From the IMG/VR virus record IMGVR_UViG_3300044756_000004, positions 1-50,098 of that record: 50,098 bases of DNA; one strand, written 5' to 3'. The stretch is from a virus. The position numbers and the translations under genes are program-made. Below, piece by piece: positions 31,195-39,696 of the stretch; the stretch's first letter is position 1; each line of letters opens with the position of its first letter. The notes below the pieces were generated by a model. It made no database searches. It saw nothing but the letters and a program-made list of their open reading frames with translations, and had not been told where the DNA came from.

Positions 31195-31490
31195 TAATCT
31201 ATTACCTGATTGATCTCGATATTACGCGGATTGAAGTAATTATCTGCGTATTTCTTTGCAGCCTTGAAGGAAGTAAACTTACACTTCAATGGCTCAGGGA
31301 CCATGCCCATATCATATTTAAAGGACCACAGAGTTGTCTGAGGGTCCATAATAGCATGTAGTTTATTCTCTCCGTTGAACAACCTAGGGTCAGAAGCGCC
31401 TAATGTATTAAGAGGTTTCTTGCCTTCTATTACAGAAAGAACTAACACTCTATCTGCGCTTTTCATTTTACTTTCAGGAGATATTGCCAT
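31194..31490 (-). CDS. 98-aa protein between tail tube A and B
   Basis: ATG at 31490 overlaps the stop of tube A (TAATG); a longer reading to 31505 is less likely. Compact alpha/beta composition with LWSFKYDMGMVPEPLKCKF and FTSFKAAKKYADNYF. Similar small genes accompany tail tube genes in podophages; role unknown, perhaps assembly. Confidence 0.75.
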   Translation of the reverse strand: MAISPESKMKSADRVLVLSVIEGKKPLNTLGASDPRLFNGENKLHAIMDPQTTLWSFKYDMGMVPEPLKCKFTSFKAAKKYADNYFNPRNIEINQVID

Positions 31491-32389
31491 TAGAATGCAT
31501 CCCATCCACGTGCTTTAAAGAGACTGATATTACTACGATAGCCCCCACCATGCCTGCCGAAGTCAGGGAGAGCGTCAAAGTAAGTCGGCCTGTCTATGAC
31601 AGCCTTCTTCTTTTGAACCGCTGTCCAGCCTCGCTTGACCTCTTGGGTGGCTAGTGCGTGTGGCTGTTGCTTTAACTCATAGAAGGCTAATGCAGTAGCT
31701 TCGTTGATAAGTAACTGGAACTCTTCATCTGCCAGATTAGGAATGAAACTATCTACCATATCAAAATGAGGAACTACTCGACCTAGCGCCATAGTCTTAC
31801 TAGCCTGAAGAGTAGTATCTTGAGTATTATCGAAGGCATCAAAGATGACGTAGTAATTACTTATGATCGTACAGAAACGAGGTTGCTGTTGGGTCTTAAA
31901 ATAGAACGTAGAACTAGTGTTGTAGTTGTTACTTGTATCTTGAAAGACAAAGCTATCGACGTCTGACTCGTCAGGATTAAACTTATTAACCATGTCTATA
32001 AACTGGCTGATAGGTAATATTGTGACATACAAATACCCCGGAGGTGGGTTCACCCCACTGCCAGAATTATCTTGAAGATCAGTGTTAACACCATGATTAC
32101 CTACTGAAGTACCATCTGTGATATTACTATCGAAGTACTTCAACCATTTAATTTCAGCAATACCTTGAGGTACAAACATCAGTACTGGGTTGCTGGCATC
32201 CAAAGAAGGATCAAGTTGGATAAGCTGATCATGTTCTGGAAGGTCAACCCGACTGATGATGTCGAAGTATTTATTCTTGATTATATTAGCAACTTGAAGA
32301 GATTCGGCAGAATCACTGATGCTATTGACTTCATCAGAACTCATCCTTGAAAGGATGTTCTGAGTCATGTCAAGAAGTGTTTGTTTCAT
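31490..32389 (-). CDS. Tail tubular protein A / adaptor, 299 aa
   Basis: Connects portal and nozzle. The N-terminal four-helix region has the family pattern: ILSRMSSDEVNSISDSAES, then QVANIIKNKYFDIISRVDLP and a central beta insertion, then a C-terminal helix pair with LINEATALAFYELKQ. Length is somewhat above T7 gp11 (196 aa) but normal for many podophages. Overlaps the upstream gene by 4 nt. Confidence 0.88.
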   Translation of the reverse strand: MKQTLLDMTQNILSRMSSDEVNSISDSAESLQVANIIKNKYFDIISRVDLPEHDQLIQLDPSLDASNPVLMFVPQGIAEIKWLKYFDSNITDGTSVGNHGVNTDLQDNSGSGVNPPPGYLYVTILPISQFIDMVNKFNPDESDVDSFVFQDTSNNYNTSSTFYFKTQQQPRFCTIISNYYVIFDAFDNTQDTTLQASKTMALGRVVPHFDMVDSFIPNLADEEFQLLINEATALAFYELKQQPHALATQEVKRGWTAVQKKKAVIDRPTYFDALPDFGRHGGGYRSNISLFKARGWDAF

Positions 32390-32775
32390 TTACGGTTCCA
32401 CATATTTAGACCGATGTTACCCAGTAAGAAAACCAGAACAACGTAAGGAAGATAAGGAATGCTAGTTCTATCGAAAGAAGCAACATGCCACATCCAACCG
32501 TGATCAATCCAAGGAGTCTCGGCGATAATAGTATCCCAAGTAACAAGAGCTACCCAACATGCAACAGGGAAACAGATTATGTCTCTGCACAGACGGATAG
32601 TTATGTTATCATTAGTAGTCTGGATTATCTGCGCACTGATTTTAGCTTCTTCAAGATCATTAGTGCGGTTAGTTTGAAGTTTGCCTAGCTCCGTATCCTT
32701 GAACTTGCTATAGATATTAGCGCCTGTGGTAAACAAGCCTTGGATAATAGGTCCAATAATAGGGAGCCAAAGCAT
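32386..32775 (-). CDS. Membrane protein, holin candidate A (129 aa)
   Basis: Hydrophobic segments at about 2-18, 66-84 and 108-126, with a charged helix between the first two. It lies next to the endolysin and another two-TM protein, the usual holin/antiholin position. No family match by eye; an envelope-active role is inferred from context. Confidence 0.6.
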   Translation of the reverse strand: MLWLPIIGPIIQGLFTTGANIYSKFKDTELGKLQTNRTNDLEEAKISAQIIQTTNDNITIRLCRDIICFPVACWVALVTWDTIIAETPWIDHGWMWHVASFDRTSIPYLPYVVLVFLLGNIGLNMWNRK

Positions 32776-33116
32776 TACTTAGTTACCGGAGTTTCATCTA
32801 CGATCTTCTTGACGCGCTTCTTAGCCTGCGCAACTGCAGGAGCAGCATCGACAGTCTGAGAAATCTTCAGGAAGGGATCGTTAGCACGACGGGTGATTTC
32901 GGAGAAGATACCTTTAACAAACGCAATCGCTCCAAGAGCCATCACTTGGGTTTTATTAAAAGCAGTTCCTGTTCCAAAGAGACTTGTCAGCGGAGCCCAG
33001 TCCATAAATCCAACACCAGCTATAGCAAGACCCGAAAGAGCCGTAACACGAGCTTCGATGATTGACCCAACAGGGCCGAGGGAGGCTTTGATCTTCTCCC
33101 AGATAGTTTTAAACAT
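32775..33116 (-). CDS. Membrane protein, holin candidate B (113 aa)
   Basis: Start taken at ATG 33116, which overlaps the endolysin end by 8 nt; the longer frame to 33218 lies entirely inside the endolysin. Two hydrophobic segments (about 25-46 and 56-72) with a basic N-terminus, and a Lys-rich C-terminal tail. Typical size and topology for a two-TM holin. Confidence 0.6.
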   Translation of the reverse strand: MFKTIWEKIKASLGPVGSIIEARVTALSGLAIAGVGFMDWAPLTSLFGTGTAFNKTQVMALGAIAFVKGIFSEITRRANDPFLKISQTVDAAPAVAQAKKRVKKIVDETPVTK

Positions 33117-33822
33117 TTGTAGTCTTTCTATTTCGATAGAGATGCACACCGACGTCAATCGCCAGTGCGAGGGCAGCAGCGCCCAGTGAGTAAAGGACCC
33201 AGTGATCAGTAAAGTCATTCCATGTAGTGGCTAGTCCACCAATAGTGCCTGCACCAACGATAGTACCAACTGGCACGGTTGCCTTCTTAAAGACACCCAT
33301 GAACTTCAGTAAGCCAGCGCAACCAAGCTGAGTATCAACATGATTAGGATCATAAACCCCATCAGATACATACTTGCCTTTGACATATTGATTGGTTCCT
33401 GCCCAGATATAGGGTGAAGGAACACCCTTGTTATAATAACCTAATCCGTTATACTTCTCCAATAAAGCTAACGTTCCACCGACAGACCAATCATGATTAT
33501 TGGCTGCATAAGGTGGACACTTAGTGAGTGCATCAACTGCACCGTCTTCCCAAGTAGCGAACGGTCCACGTCCTTTAGGGACATGTGTTGATTTCTTATT
33601 AAGAGGATCACCTTGTCCGAGTTGGGTATTCCAATTCTGTGAAGCTTCTCGTTCATGGATGACAGCGATTACATGCCAAGGAACACCAGTAAGTTTTTCA
33701 ACCTTCTGATATCTATCTTTACTTGCCAGCAAACGGTTAGCAACCTTCTCGAAAGCAGGTCCTTTAGCCGCAGAGACCTTACAGTCAGTCCAACGTTTAG
33801 CATTTGTTTCTTGAAGAGTCAT
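33109..33822 (-). CDS. Endolysin (lysozyme-like) with C-terminal membrane segment
   Basis: Degrades peptidoglycan at lysis. ATG at 33822 overlaps the tail fibre stop (ATGA). HVIAVIHEREAS has the likely catalytic Glu (57 or 59), followed by WNTQLGQGDPL, HVPKGRGPF, a DALTKCPPYA segment and NGLGYYNKGVPSPYIWAGTN. I recall this chain from lysozyme-superfamily proteins of proteobacterial phages and prophages. A hydrophobic segment at residues about 205-226 near the C-terminus suggests membrane tethering. 237 aa. Confidence 0.82.
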   Translation of the reverse strand: MTLQETNAKRWTDCKVSAAKGPAFEKVANRLLASKDRYQKVEKLTGVPWHVIAVIHEREASQNWNTQLGQGDPLNKKSTHVPKGRGPFATWEDGAVDALTKCPPYAANNHDWSVGGTLALLEKYNGLGYYNKGVPSPYIWAGTNQYVKGKYVSDGVYDPNHVDTQLGCAGLLKFMGVFKKATVPVGTIVGAGTIGGLATTWNDFTDHWVLYSLGAAALALAIDVGVHLYRNRKTTNV

Positions 33823-34721
33823 GTCAATCCTGTTCCTGAAATTATCCACTCAGTCGCGGTTACTTTCACAGCTGTCGCGATACCATTTGCAGCAAGACTT
33901 CTGTTACCAGTTGTACCAGCTCCTGCGAGACGCATAGTATCGGATGTTATGGCTATTGTAATTACTCCGCCAGAGTTTTGGTTAATGAATGTAAGGTTAG
34001 TTCCAATTGGGTAAGCTACGTTCGCATTGCTATCAATCGTCCATGTACGCGCGGTCGTATCGGCTGACGGATGAAAGATATGTTTCTGAGCATCAGCTAA
34101 AACTGTAGTATACGCAGCACTCTTAGAATTCTGTGGAAGATTATCATAGAAGATAGCAGAAGCAGAGCTACCAGTCAGGGTGCCGCCAACACCTATGTTA
34201 AGGGTGCTGCCATCGGTAGCATTAAGAGTTAGATTGTTGTTATTAGTAAATGTCTTAGTATTGGCAATTGACAAAGCTCCGCTACTAGTAACAAACTGTA
34301 CACCGTTTATTGAAGTAGCTGTAGCCACACCGATAGTAGGAGTTACCAACGTAGGTGATGTTGCTAATACAGCAGAGCCAGTACCAGTGACAGCCTTCCA
34401 ACTCATATCGTAGTTGGTAGCACTGTTCTTACTGAGAAGCTGGTTAGTCGTACCACCAGCAGGGACATTGCCTACTGCAGTAGTAACTGCGTTTAATTGA
34501 CGTTGCGTTACAGGTTCAGTATCTGTAGCCGAATCTGGTAGATTTAGAATACGATTACTATTCATATCAAAATTAGCACTCATCGTATTAGGAGAAGTAC
34601 CATCTCTTGATAGAGTATTATCGAATGCTGTCTCTAGGATACCGTTGTTGGCATTAATAGCTGTAACAGCTGTAGTCTGGTTCTCTAAATTAACTAAATC
34701 AGTAAGTGTTATCTTACTCAT
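33819..34721 (-). CDS. Tail fibre/spike protein 2, 300 aa
   Basis: Residues 1-75 match the N-terminus of the larger fibre at 34830: MSKITL, then FDNTLSRDGTSPNTM and FDMNSNRILNLP in both. This shared block is probably the virion attachment module. The remainder is Thr/Ser/Asn-rich repetitive beta sequence ending in a compact domain. No S74 chaperone here. ATG lies within the end of the small coiled-coil gene. Confidence 0.75.
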   Translation of the reverse strand: MSKITLTDLVNLENQTTAVTAINANNGILETAFDNTLSRDGTSPNTMSANFDMNSNRILNLPDSATDTEPVTQRQLNAVTTAVGNVPAGGTTNQLLSKNSATNYDMSWKAVTGTGSAVLATSPTLVTPTIGVATATSINGVQFVTSSGALSIANTKTFTNNNNLTLNATDGSTLNIGVGGTLTGSSASAIFYDNLPQNSKSAAYTTVLADAQKHIFHPSADTTARTWTIDSNANVAYPIGTNLTFINQNSGGVITIAITSDTMRLAGAGTTGNRSLAANGIATAVKVTATEWIISGTGLT

Positions 34722-34833
34722 CTTTCTTTTCCAGTTCTGCTATCTTCTTGTTAGCTTCTTCTAACTGATGCTGAAGTACAGCTATCTGAAAAGAAAATTC
34801 ACCTAGAAGAGTTTTAATTTTATCATCAATCAT
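34714..34833 (-). CDS. 39-aa coiled-coil protein between the two fibres
   Basis: ATG overlaps the S74 fibre stop (ATGA) and its TAA lies inside the next gene's start. The sequence is one continuous heptad helix (IKTLLGEFSFQIAVLQHQLE then EEANKKIAELEKK). Probably a trimeric or dimeric coil, possibly a fibre-associated or fibre-chaperone peptide. Confidence 0.65.
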   Translation of the reverse strand: MIDDKIKTLLGEFSFQIAVLQHQLEEANKKIAELEKKDE

Positions 34834-36338
34834 ATTTTGCTTTCTAATGCTTCCAGTCTCTCAAGGACATCGCTCATGGCCGCCCAAAGGTACGGAGTAC
34901 GTGCGCCTTTATCGACACCCCAAGTATCACCGGGAGTGGCTAGGTTTTCATCAATTGAATAAGAAGTCTGTGCTCCCCAACCTATTCCATGAACTCCATC
35001 GGATTTCCATTTGAAGTCACGAACCGGATCAGCCTTGATAATCCTAATAGCTTCCTTAGGATCATATTTACCTATGAAGTCTTTAAGTCTTTCGTCTGAA
35101 GTTGTATTATACGCTGTTGCTCCGGCAGAAGTAGAAATCGAACCTACTTGGGCACTTGCTCTAAAAAATAGAGCCGCACTGCCAGTTCCAGCGTTGGTAT
35201 CATTAATTAGGAGACCTTGTTGCGAGACACCTGAATATTGAACATTAAACCGTTCTACCGCTAATTGAGCAGTTAAGCCACCTACGTACAAATTACCAGT
35301 CAATACACTAGGATTGCCGGGAGCACCTTGGTAAAGGAAATAACTATTAATTGCCCCAGACAATGGATTGGCGTAGTAAGCATACTGATTTGTTACGCCA
35401 CCAGCCCCAATATTGCTATTAAGCATAAAGAAGCCGTAAGCATTGTCGATAATACCAGCGGCATTAGTAACCGTAGGTTGTGCAGTAAACCCTGCCCATT
35501 CTTGACAATGACCTGAGGCATTAAAGATTTGTCTTGCTTGGAAACCATGAACATGGTTCATAGGAGTGGTGCAAGTGCCATTCATCTGGAAGGCAGAGTC
35601 GAAAGACGCATACCCAGAGAATGCACCTCCAGTGACAGCTTCAGTTAATACACTTTCATCTCGGAAAGCGTGAGAATTAAAAAGACCTGATGCAGGAGTA
35701 AAGGTTCTTGTAACAAGAACAGCAGAGTCATCGCCTGAACCGGGGCCACTTCCTACAACAAGAGGTACAGCAGCAACACCACTGAGAATACCATTGCTTG
35801 TTAATTTAACTGCATTAGGAAAAGTAGTTGTAGCTCCGTTGAATGCAGTGTTTCCGCTGAATGTCGCACCTGTACTAAATACAGGAGTACTAGAGAAAGT
35901 TTGAACACCACTCCAAGTAATTGCACCGGCAACAGTAGTAATAGTACTACCTCCGGTAACTACAGTGGAACCTAGAGTAAAAGTAAATGGAGTTGGTGTG
36001 ATCCAACTCATATCGTAGTTAGTTATACTATTCTTTGTTAGAACAGCACCAGTTGCTCCGCCGGTAGGAACGTTATTCAATGTAACTGTTCCGCCTGCAG
36101 CGATATTCGCTAAGTCTTGTAATCTCGCCGGTTCGCTACTAGAGACAGGAGCCGCTAGATTTATAATTCTATTGGAATTCATATCTAGAGTGGCCAACAT
36201 CTGATTAGGTTGCGTGCCATCTCTAGATAGAGTATTATCCATAGCGTTCTGGACAGTCACACTATTTGCATTGATAGTATTAGCTGCCGTAGTGGCGTCG
36301 ATTAGACTACCAACTGGATTTAGTGTGATTTTGCTCAT
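34830..36338 (-). CDS. Tail fibre with C-terminal S74 intramolecular chaperone, 502 aa
   Basis: Start at ATG 36338 (TAATG with the upstream stop). N-terminal 80 residues are the same attachment module as the smaller fibre. The shaft and middle are beta-rich, with a possible receptor domain at about 190-360. The last 90 residues are a peptidase S74 chaperone: SDERLKDF with the Ser-Asp cleavage dyad at about 414, PVRDFKWKSDGVHGIGWGAQ and a final coiled coil (MSDVLERLEALESKI). The chaperone should cleave itself off after trimerisation. Confidence 0.88.
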   Translation of the reverse strand: MSKITLNPVGSLIDATTAANTINANSVTVQNAMDNTLSRDGTQPNQMLATLDMNSNRIINLAAPVSSSEPARLQDLANIAAGGTVTLNNVPTGGATGAVLTKNSITNYDMSWITPTPFTFTLGSTVVTGGSTITTVAGAITWSGVQTFSSTPVFSTGATFSGNTAFNGATTTFPNAVKLTSNGILSGVAAVPLVVGSGPGSGDDSAVLVTRTFTPASGLFNSHAFRDESVLTEAVTGGAFSGYASFDSAFQMNGTCTTPMNHVHGFQARQIFNASGHCQEWAGFTAQPTVTNAAGIIDNAYGFFMLNSNIGAGGVTNQYAYYANPLSGAINSYFLYQGAPGNPSVLTGNLYVGGLTAQLAVERFNVQYSGVSQQGLLINDTNAGTGSAALFFRASAQVGSISTSAGATAYNTTSDERLKDFIGKYDPKEAIRIIKADPVRDFKWKSDGVHGIGWGAQTSYSIDENLATPGDTWGVDKGARTPYLWAAMSDVLERLEALESKI

Positions 36339-36601
36339 TAGCTGCCCGTAGTAATAGAAGCCCAACCAGTCGTACCGTTCGTATTGATATACGCACGAGT
36401 AGACGTACTAGAGCCTGCAGTGCTCAGACAAAGGGTTCCTTTAGGAGCCGAGAATGTCGGAGGAGAGACAGAACTTACTGTGATGTAAGGCTGTGCCGAA
36501 GAAGCAAGCTGAGCACTGGTTTGGGAGTCATAGGTAAAAACCTGTGCATCCTGAATTTCAGTATTCCCTTGCATGTTGTAGTTAGATGTAGGTAGAACCA
36601 T
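36338..36601 (-). CDS. 87-aa minor virion protein
   Basis: C-terminal part follows the motif P-T-F-S-A-P-K-G-T-L-C-L then SSTSTRAYINTNGTTGW, common in small phage proteins attached to heads or fibres. Lies between the leaky terminator and the S74 fibre gene. Probably a decoration or fibre-base component. Confidence 0.7.
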   Translation of the reverse strand: MVLPTSNYNMQGNTEIQDAQVFTYDSQTSAQLASSAQPYITVSSVSPPTFSAPKGTLCLSTAGSSTSTRAYINTNGTTGWASITTGS

Positions 36602-36613
36602 TTGTTTTCCTTA

Positions 36614-36643
36614 TAAAGAAATGGGGGCCATTGCTGACCCCCA
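36614..36643 (-). terminator. Leaky terminator downstream of the capsid genes
   Basis: Read leftward: TGGGGG (36643-36638), 10-nt loop, CCCCCA (36627-36622), then TTTCTTT. It lies directly after the decoration-like gene, as T-phi follows the capsid gene of T7. Genes beyond it need read-through, so capsid transcripts would exceed fibre transcripts. Confidence 0.7.
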
Positions 36644-36649
36644 AGTCAG

Positions 36650-37177
36650 TTACTGGGTGATAGTACCGATACCACGATACTTGATACGAATCTTCATAAC
36701 ACCGTTAGTAAACGTACCCACGTTTGTAAGCGTGATGTAAGCAAAACCATCAGTGAAGTTAGTAGTCGCACCAATCAAGGTACCTGCCGCAGACGTACCA
36801 GCAGTGTAGATAACCTTCTTACCCGCAGGGGTAACGGTTGCCAACACTTCGCCAGTGATGAAAGAACCAGCGGCAGTGCCACCAGTACCCACAGTAGAGC
36901 GGTCGGCTCGCATCGTACCGATGGAGAACGACGTACCACCAGCAGCAGCAACTTCAACGTCCATCTCAACCTGCTCAACAAAGCAGTTCGAGGGGAACAT
37001 CGTAGTGTTAGCGAGGATAGTAGTCGCACCCGCAGCGGTATTCGCGAGGGTAACGGTCAACTCGATTTCGCGAGTCTCACCGTAAGAGAGGTAGTCACCA
37101 GCCGTAGTTGGGACTGCCTTAGAAGTTCCGTATTGCCTAAACAGGCCATCCGGATCGAGATAATTGCCACCAGCCAT
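36650..37177 (-). CDS. Capsid-associated (decoration-like) protein, 175 aa
   Basis: Directly downstream of the major capsid gene, same operon, 12-nt gap. Beta-rich, Thr/Gly/Ala-rich single domain (EIELTVTLANTAAGATTIL; FVEQVEMDVEVAAAGGTSF) ending in KIRIKYRGIGTITQ. The size and placement suggest a decoration or stabilising protein. High expression is implied by position. Confidence 0.7.
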   Translation of the reverse strand: MAGGNYLDPDGLFRQYGTSKAVPTTAGDYLSYGETREIELTVTLANTAAGATTILANTTMFPSNCFVEQVEMDVEVAAAGGTSFSIGTMRADRSTVGTGGTAAGSFITGEVLATVTPAGKKVIYTAGTSAAGTLIGATTNFTDGFAYITLTNVGTFTNGVMKIRIKYRGIGTITQ

Positions 37178-37189
37178 AGTTTGTTCTCC

Positions 37190-38149
37190 TTAGGCAGGCA
37201 CTGCAGCGAGTGCAGTGAGTATAGTGACCATGTTCTCAGGCCGATAAAGCTTAAAGCCGTATTCAGCGATAGTGAGATACTCTTCCTGTTGCAGGTCCTT
37301 GTTAAACTCACTGTAGACGGTGGGCATCTGACGGAAGCCACCAATCCACGGCGTAGTATCACCGGGAGTTGCAGAGAAGAAGTAGTTCGCTACACCATTA
37401 GTAACCGCGACGGAGTTGATAGTTTCCGAAGCAATTGCCGGAAGGTAATTGCTGACGTAGATATCGAAACCGTAGATATTGAAGCGGAACTTAAAGCCCG
37501 TAACAATACCGTCACGCGTGACATCACCCCACATAGGCATGGGAGAGATCAGGTTGACGAGGTTAGCTTGGGTCTGAAGCGTATAAGCCACAGAGGGATC
37601 AACGACGGCACAGAGGTTCACCAGCGGCACATTGGCCTTGGTGAGAGCATACTGAGCTTTAGCAAAGTCGGCCAGAGTGACAGTCTGTCCGGTTCCGCCT
37701 GCGACCCAACGATGGGAAGCGCCGTTAATAGTGTTGAGGTTAGATGCAGTTTGTCCAGAGTTCGCGACTGCGAAAATCCGAGTTTCAACAGCTTCCATGA
37801 GCGCACGATGCTGACGAGGCACGAAGGCCGCGATCACATCCTGAGCATAAAAGCTATCTCGCTTAAACTTTTCGCTGATTGCGTTAGCAGAGTACTTGTA
37901 CTGGTCGAACGAGAACGTGAAGTTACCCGTATCGAACTGATTGTACTTAACTGCCATGTTTTCATTGAAGTCGGCAGTTTCTGCTTCACCAATCGACGGA
38001 ATATTTAAAGTATAGCCATCGGGGAAGTCGGAGAGAACCTTAACAAACTTCATCGCATTCAGTTCATCAAGAAGGAGTTCTTTGATCTGACGCGACCAAA
38101 GGTTAGTCCTTACAAGATACTGATTGTTCATGTCGGTAAAACCGGCCAT
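37190..38149 (-). CDS. Major capsid protein, 319 aa
   Basis: Located after the scaffold and before the decoration-like gene. N-terminal helix (YLVRTNLWSRQIKELLLDEL), an FTFSFDQYKYSANAISEKFK segment resembling the HK97-type spine/E-loop region, AVETRIFAVANSG and a C-terminal IYVSNYLPAIASETINSVAV segment typical of the P-domain of podophage capsids. Codon choice is GC-richer than neighbours, fitting high expression. Ribosome site AAGGAC precedes the ATG. Confidence 0.88.
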   Translation of the reverse strand: MAGFTDMNNQYLVRTNLWSRQIKELLLDELNAMKFVKVLSDFPDGYTLNIPSIGEAETADFNENMAVKYNQFDTGNFTFSFDQYKYSANAISEKFKRDSFYAQDVIAAFVPRQHRALMEAVETRIFAVANSGQTASNLNTINGASHRWVAGGTGQTVTLADFAKAQYALTKANVPLVNLCAVVDPSVAYTLQTQANLVNLISPMPMWGDVTRDGIVTGFKFRFNIYGFDIYVSNYLPAIASETINSVAVTNGVANYFFSATPGDTTPWIGGFRQMPTVYSEFNKDLQQEEYLTIAEYGFKLYRPENMVTILTALAAVPA

Positions 38150-38174
38150 AAATGAAGTCCTTAAAAGTTGTTAT

Positions 38175-38894
38175 TTAATTACGTCCATAGAATGCCTCTT
38201 CGCCAATTTCAATGACGTCGTTATGCATCTGGACAGCGATTTTAGGATCAAGGTACAATTTAGGATTGCTCTTCTTGAGTTCCTGATAATAAGCCCAGTC
38301 TCGTTTGTTACTAGCGCGTGGTGAGAAATTGTCGTTTCTCTGCGCTGAACGTGGAGGGGTTTGAAAATTTTCTTTCATTTCGTTATTCAATCCAACTAAG
38401 CGAAAGATCGCATCGGGAGATTCCATAGCAATTTCTTGAATCTTTTCATCAGGTAGTCCTGTTTCTCGGAGGACAGCTTGATAGCTGTTACCGAATCGTT
38501 CCTTGAGTTTATCTTGAACCAGCTTAGCATTAGCCGCTTGACGTTCCTCACGTCGCGTTTTAGCGATGGCTTCGGTTATCTTCTTGTCAATGTCTATAGG
38601 TTCGGGTCGGCTCTCTATTACTTCGTTCGCTGGGGTGTGTTCGCTATTAGAAGGTCCTGCCTTATTTAGTCGATCAACTAATTCTTGCAGGCTAGCCTGT
38701 GCATCCAATTGTTTCTTAGCTTCAAGGTAATCCTTGGAGATATCGTCTTGTCGCTTGGTCAGCGTCTTGACAAACAGATCGGAGTTAATCTTAGCTTCGA
38801 GGAGTTCTTCCTTGGACTTGTCTTTCCATTTGTTTAGAAGTTCTTCTCGTTCTGAAGTCTCGTTTTGGTCAACGGGTTCTTCGAATAAATTCAT
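38175..38894 (-). CDS. Scaffolding protein, 239 aa
   Basis: Highly charged, helical (DKSKEELLEAKINSDLFVKT; KKITEAIAKTRREERQAANA) and located immediately upstream of the capsid gene, as expected for a scaffold. The C-terminal region (YYQELKKSNPKLYLDPKIAV) is the likely capsid-binding part. 4-nt overlap with the upstream gene. Confidence 0.82.
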   Translation of the reverse strand: MNLFEEPVDQNETSEREELLNKWKDKSKEELLEAKINSDLFVKTLTKRQDDISKDYLEAKKQLDAQASLQELVDRLNKAGPSNSEHTPANEVIESRPEPIDIDKKITEAIAKTRREERQAANAKLVQDKLKERFGNSYQAVLRETGLPDEKIQEIAMESPDAIFRLVGLNNEMKENFQTPPRSAQRNDNFSPRASNKRDWAYYQELKKSNPKLYLDPKIAVQMHNDVIEIGEEAFYGRN

Positions 38895-39136
38895 TTTGCC
38901 TCTTGGTCTAGGTTTATAAGTTTGGATATCTTTTTAAGACAACGGTTGTACCCAATCATATCCGCTTGTCTAAGTTCCCAATTGGGAAGATTGTAATCGT
39001 TTGCTTCCGGCTCTATCTTCTCTTCATCGAGAAGAGTCTGCATTCTACGGAAGACTACTTTCGAACCAAGTAGTTGATTCTTGAAGTCCGCTTGTTCTGC
39101 CTCGGTCTTGAGGTGTTTATACCAAGCAGATATCAC
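38891..39136 (-). CDS. 81-aa helical protein
   Basis: Helical throughout (FKNQLLGSKVVFRRMQTLLD; ADMIGYNRCLKKISKLINLD). Small genes of this type commonly lie between portal and scaffold in podophages. Function unknown; 4-nt overlaps on both sides. Confidence 0.7.
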   Translation of the reverse strand: MISAWYKHLKTEAEQADFKNQLLGSKVVFRRMQTLLDEEKIEPEANDYNLPNWELRQADMIGYNRCLKKISKLINLDQEAK

Positions 39137-39363
39137 TTAGGGGCTCCGGGGAACACCCTTAAATTGCTAGGATCAACTGCGCTAGGACCACGCGTAGCAA
39201 TGTCATTCATAGAACGTTCATTGATCTTTTGTCGATCAGCAGCATAATCATTTACAGTAGGAGAATCAGGACGAAGAGGAATTACATCCCCTGCATAACG
39301 TTGAGTTGCATCAGGCATGTTATGCGCCGGATGGTCTTCTTGTTTCATAGGTACTGTGCTCAT
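39133..39363 (-). CDS. 76-aa protein, probably disordered
   Basis: Polar, Pro/Asp/Arg-rich with little predicted hydrophobic core (MKQEDHPAHNMPDATQRYAG). ATG overlaps the stop of the 47-aa gene. Part of the head-assembly block; unrecognised. Confidence 0.65.
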   Translation of the reverse strand: MSTVPMKQEDHPAHNMPDATQRYAGDVIPLRPDSPTVNDYAADRQKINERSMNDIATRGPSAVDPSNLRVFPGAPK

Positions 39364-39503
39364 TTAACTCTCTTAAGTTTAGGGTTCTTTTTCTTAGCAG
39401 CAGGAGAAGCCTTCCTAGAAGCATTGGCGAGAATAGCGCCAGCTGACTTCTTAGATATGCCTTCCTTCTTGGCTATCTTATTCTGTACAGATTTAAAGCT
39501 CAT
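39360..39503 (-). CDS. 47-aa basic conserved-type phage protein
   Basis: Sequence has the pattern MSFKSVQNKIAKKEGISKK, then AGAILANASRKASPAAKKKN and a basic end. I recall very similar small basic proteins next to portal genes of many phages. The KIAKKEGIS...AGAILA part looks like one helix-turn-helix. Overlaps both neighbours. Probably binds nucleic acid or a structural partner. Confidence 0.7.
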   Translation of the reverse strand: MSFKSVQNKIAKKEGISKKSAGAILANASRKASPAAKKKNPKLKRVK

Positions 39504-39696
39504 CGCGGCTCTCTGGGCCTTCGTCGTCATTGTCTACAGAATCAGTAAAACCAATGACACGTCCCCAGCCAGCAGGCGGAGGAGGCAGTCCAGTTTCATT
39601 GTAACTAGTAGATGACTTCATTTGAACAAAGCGTCCTTGAGGGCCTAATGCAATAGCATCAGTCATGATGTCGTTTTGATTACGGATGTTAACCAT
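39493..39696 (-). CDS. 67-aa protein downstream of the portal
   Basis: ATG shares a base with the portal stop region (TAATG). Pro-rich centre (GLPPPPAGWGRVIGF) and acidic C-terminus. Unrecognised; head-assembly block. Confidence 0.65.
   Translation of the reverse strand: MVNIRNQNDIMTDAIALGPQGRFVQMKSSTSYNETGLPPPPAGWGRVIGFTDSVDNDDEGPESRDEL

Noticed and set aside
37133-38008. 291-aa plus-strand ORF opposite the capsid gene
   Set aside because: Antisense to the major capsid gene whose codon bias leaves the opposite frame open; no promoter or ribosome site.
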